A DNA stretch of 23,736 nucleotides, from contig WKLE02002778.1 of NCBI GenBank assembly GCA_014885115.2, positions 1 through 23,736 on the forward strand. The letters run 5' to 3'. The position numbers and the translations under genes were made by a program. The notes beneath the pieces were generated by a model. That model worked only from the letters and a program-made list of their open reading frames with translations, did not search any database and had not been told where the DNA came from. This document shows positions 20,856-23,736 of this stretch, one piece after another. This DNA is from Asterionellopsis glacialis. Taxonomy: Eukaryota; Bacillariophyta; Plagiogrammaphyceae; Rhaphoneidales; Asterionellopsidaceae. The stretch's first letter is position 1; the number at the start of each line of letters is the position of its first letter.

Positions 20856-21582
20856 CCCCAAATCCAATTTTTGTGTGGTGGGTGTGGAGCACAACTGGTA
20901 CCAGGTAATGATAAGAACACCGGCACCAGTATGGTACAGTATGGATATTCTCGATACATGTGGCATGTGGCATTACAACATAATATTTACAAAGAATCCG
21001 GCGAGGCCTTTTTTGAATTCTGTTCTTTGATGGGTGAAATGCCAGCAAAGGAGAAAAAAAATCAATATAGTATTCATCAATGAAGAAACGTTTACTTTCA
21101 CTATCATAATTAAAAAAACAACTGAAATTTTAAATTCGAGGTATATAAGAAAATTAATTAGGGCAAAATAGTATCTTTTATATAAATAATAATTATCCAC
21201 TGTAGGTTTGCTCGGCATCCGCTAAAATTCAAATCAGACACTCACAACATGCATCTCGCTCTTTTTCTGACCTGTGACATTATACAGTGTACCTTAAGTA
21301 ATTGTATGCATTGACCTCACTGCTCCCTCTAGAGAGAGCTGTACCGGTACTCGTACCGATGTACGAATGCTTTCTCAGTGGGTAAGTTGTTGCAAATAGC
21401 AGCGTGGCAGCCGGCTGGTCCTACAATTTAGGTCCTAGTCTCTAGGACAAACAGGACTTTACAGCTTGATTTCAACAACATTGGCATTCTAAATCTAGGA
21501 TCTTGATCGAAATCCTTATTGTTGCGTTTATCCTGTTTTGACTGAAGGAAGGTGCAAGCTAGCCAAAGGAAAGTTTTCAACC
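20856..21582. promoter_or_regulatory. Divergent intergenic region between two genes
   Basis: It separates the minus-strand gene starting at 20855 from the plus-strand gene starting at 21583, so it should hold both promoters. It contains GTAC clusters at 20897-20905, 20933-20938 and 21341-21367, an AT-rich stretch at about 21090-21195, and GGTCCTAC (21417-21424), GGTCCTAG (21431-21438) and CTAGGAC (about 21442-21449), about 135-165 bp before the ATG at 21583. I see no clear TATA box that I would assign. Confidence 0.5.
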
Positions 21583-22809
21583 ATGAACTATTTTGACGCG
21601 CAATTGGGGCCTATTCCAAAAAGACAGTCTCCCCTAAGGTCAAAGAAATCATCCGTTCCTAAAGACAGAAAACAAAATAGACTGAAGAAATCAAACTGTC
21701 GAGATAAGGATGGAAGCAGTCCTGTAAGATCGTCTTTGAACATGGCTAGGATGAAGACTAAAAAAACCGAAAGTACTAAAACCGCTTCTGATACTCAAAG
21801 AGAGACAAAGAATCAATCTGATAAGGCTAATAACGTCAGTTCATCACTCTCGAGTGGAAAGGCATTCGGAAGTCTTAAACAATTTTGGAAAACTTTTGAA
21901 GGGAACCATCAAACTACCGACTACAGCAGTGTCGTAGGCTGCGCAGCTAAGAATCAAACGAAAATGGAGGAGTCCCATAGAAATCTACTTTCTGATACGT
22001 CTTTAAGCTCAAGTTCACATGCAGACTTTATCGAGAGTTCGAGATATAGACGAAGCTTCCCTATGTTGCTTCAAGAAGACGACGATGATGATGCGAAAGC
22101 TGATACGAATAATGATGTTAAAAGCCTTCGACACGTCAAATATTCCATCCCCGAGGATAGGCCTTGGGATGAGCGTACTTTAGAAAGTGGCAGCCCTCCA
22201 CGTGAAGTGCCCAGCAATAATGGCAGCTCTGAAACAGTTTTCCCGCAGGACGAGCTTTACGAAGATATCTTGGAGAAGAATAAAGTTGAAGGAGGTGCAG
22301 AAGAACTTTCATCATCAGGACCAAAATCGTCAAAGAAATCTAAACCCATGTCGAAGAATGAGATCAACACCCTCACAGATCAGGAATCCCTTTCTTCTTT
22401 AGGGAACAAAGAAATTAAACAGAAGAATGGGCGTAAAACCCTTCGAAAGATGAACAAGACGAAAAAGATTAGCGAGCTTTTCTCAAAGAAGAAACGTCAA
22501 CCAAAGGAAAAACAAACGAAGGGGCATTCTGGATTGCAACCTTTATCTCATTCTCAAGTAAAGAAAAACAAACCTGGCAGTGTAGAAACAATGACTGCAG
22601 ATTCAAAGCACAAAAATTTGCCCCCGCTACGGAATACACCACCAACATCTGCGGAAAGTAGTCCTGCAAAGACGGCTGACGAAAGTTTCTCAGATTATGA
22701 TTTTGGTTGTGAGGATGGTCTAGAATGCCTAAATATGGGAGAAACAGCACGCAAAAATCTGTTTAGTGACTTGTTGTGCTTTGATTTCACTATGGTGGAT
22801 GACTCTTGA
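21583..22809 (+). CDS. Lys/Ser-rich disordered protein, probably nuclear (408 aa)
   Basis: A single exon runs from the ATG at 21583, the first ATG in a frame that opens after a TAG at 21496, to the TGA at 22807-22809. The protein is highly charged and Ser-rich. It has several clusters of basic residues typical of nuclear import signals: KDRKQNRLKK near the N-terminus, KSSKKSKPMSK in the middle, and LRKMNKTKKISELFSKKKR towards the C-terminus. A DDDDD run is present in the middle. The last 45 or so residues are different, acidic and hydrophobic (SDYDFGCEDGLECLNMG ... LFSDLLCFDFTMVDDS), and could be a short binding or activation segment. No folded domain is recognised. The nuclear role is inference from composition. 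Confidence 0.75.
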   Translation: MNYFDAQLGPIPKRQSPLRSKKSSVPKDRKQNRLKKSNCRDKDGSSPVRSSLNMARMKTKKTESTKTASDTQRETKNQSDKANNVSSSLSSGKAFGSLKQFWKTFEGNHQTTDYSSVVGCAAKNQTKMEESHRNLLSDTSLSSSSHADFIESSRYRRSFPMLLQEDDDDDAKADTNNDVKSLRHVKYSIPEDRPWDERTLESGSPPREVPSNNGSSETVFPQDELYEDILEKNKVEGGAEELSSSGPKSSKKSKPMSKNEINTLTDQESLSSLGNKEIKQKNGRKTLRKMNKTKKISELFSKKKRQPKEKQTKGHSGLQPLSHSQVKKNKPGSVETMTADSKHKNLPPLRNTPPTSAESSPAKTADESFSDYDFGCEDGLECLNMGETARKNLFSDLLCFDFTMVDDS

Positions 22810-23355
22810 AGACAAGATGTAACGGGAGTTTTAAAATGATGGTAGGAACCTAGTCATGTGATAATAATATACTCATATTCACAATAACTTACGTTGACGT
22901 GTGGTCTTATCAAAGAGAGTTCATAATTCATGTCATAACGCAGTCAAAGAATACGCCTATTTTGTTTTCGTTATACCCCAGAGCGTTTCCCTGTGATTGT
23001 TGAATTTTTTGAAATACTAAATTTAAAGAACATTAATTTCATGTTGACTCAACTAAGAGATATTTGAACGAATGCGTGGATTTCTTGTCTTCTACTTTAG
23101 GTTTCACATACTGAAAAAGTGGAGAGACATATAACAGCTGATGCGGACTTGAATGGTCTGAAAAGATAGCTGGCACTATTACTGCGAATTATCTTGCCGG
23201 ACTGAAAAAGCTTTTTAGAAATGCAGTACAAATTAAAAGTACACGACAACTAAAATATTAGTCTCACATGGTCAAATCAAGATATTGCGTGATATTTCGC
23301 GTTACTAGTATAGGCAACATTAAACAACTTAAACTATCATGCGTACATGTATCTG
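22810..23355. other. Convergent intergenic region, no supported gene
   Basis: It lies between the 3' ends of the Lys/Ser-rich gene (plus) and the phosphofructokinase gene (minus). It is AT-rich with no frame or repeat worth reporting and presumably contains both 3' UTRs. Confidence 0.65.
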
Positions 23356-23736
23356 TTATGGCACTTCACCACAGTAAATGCCCATCGATCGAGCAGCTAT
23401 TAGTTCAGGATAAGTTGTAGAAATACACTTACTGTTCACACCGCGGACTCTTTCGAGAGGAACAGTTTCAATCCCTAATCCGTTCCAAGTAACAAATGCA
23501 CCAGAAACTCCTTCACATAGTTCGTTCACCGCATGAGCCCCTAATGTAGTAGCAAGCACCCGATCAAAGGCATTGGGTGAGCCTCCTCTTTGCAAATGTC
23601 CTAAAACATGATGACGTGCGTCAATCTTTAAGGAATCAGCAATAAATCGTGCTACCGCTTCAGCACTTCCGCCTAATCTTGTACCGCCATCAGCAGTTGT
23701 ATACGTCGCTGCTTCACCTGTTTGTGGAATACTGAT
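23356..23736 (-). CDS. 6-phosphofructokinase, C-terminal part (5' partial)
   Basis: 126 residues are visible; the gene continues past the right edge, and the stop is TAA at 23356-23358. The signature HLQRGGSPNAFDRVLA is the PFK motif whose His and Arg contact fructose 6-phosphate; here they are residues 47 and 50 of the fragment. It is preceded by GGTRLGGSAEAVARFIAD and followed by GAHAVNEL, IETVPLERV and a terminal ARSMGIYCGE like other bacterial-type PfkA/PFP-like enzymes. The enzyme phosphorylates fructose 6-phosphate to the 1,6-bisphosphate in glycolysis. ATP versus pyrophosphate use is set by the N-terminal part, which is outside the window. No plastid or mitochondrial signal can be judged. 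The ORF call from the TTG at 23595 is only part of the frame. Confidence 0.92.
   Translation of the reverse strand: MSIPQTGEAATYTTADGGTRLGGSAEAVARFIADSLKIDARHHVLGHLQRGGSPNAFDRVLATTLGAHAVNELCEGVSGAFVTWNGLGIETVPLERVRGVNSKCISTTYPELIAARSMGIYCGEVP

Noticed and set aside
20856..20966. Longer start (ATG at 20966) for the small secretory protein
   Set aside because: It would bury the signal peptide inside the chain and translate a GGTACCAGGTA intergenic motif. The ATG at 20855 places the hydrophobic segment at the N-terminus.

Overview
The window looks like nuclear DNA of a photosynthetic stramenopile, most likely a pennate diatom. The genes are eukaryotic, with short GT-AG introns of 82-119 bp. One product carries a diatom-style bipartite plastid presequence, intergenic DNA is rich in GTAC palindromes, and there are no bacterial operons. 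The diatom assignment is inference from these traits; no species is claimed.

Layout: (1) Positions 2-7757, plus strand: a very large six-exon gene, cut by the left edge, for an XMAP215/ch-TOG/MOR1-family microtubule polymerase with five TOG domains and the conserved C-terminal helical region. (2) 7758-9806: GTAC-rich intergenic DNA with a 29-bp tandem duplication and a hairpin. (3) 9807-10940, plus: an unrecognised 377-aa Ser-rich protein with PKA-type motifs. (4) 11759-13576, minus: an unrecognised 605-aa protein. (5) 13577-18160: a gene-poor, AT-rich, repeat-bearing block. It holds a 180-bp tandem duplication, a foldback (MITE-like) element, an AT microsatellite and two decayed minus-strand reading frames. 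(6) 18161-19731, plus: a two-exon gene for a probable plastid protein that appears to hold two DUF1415-like units. (7) 20430-20855, minus: a short secretory protein with a duplicated EFGRxLENxS motif. (8) 21583-22809, plus: a Lys/Ser-rich disordered protein, probably nuclear. (9) 23356-23736, minus: the C-terminal 126 residues of a 6-phosphofructokinase, cut by the right edge.

The genes do not form an obvious functional cluster: cytoskeleton, plastid, secretory, nuclear and glycolytic products sit side by side, as expected for a diatom chromosome. No CRISPR array, phage, rRNA or convincing tRNA is visible. The most interesting points are three EB1-type S/TxIP motifs built into the XMAP215 protein together with its N-terminal extension, the tandem DUF1415-like plastid protein, the duplicated motif in the small secretory protein, the foldback element, and a GGTCCTAC-type motif lying about 155 bp upstream of two different start codons.
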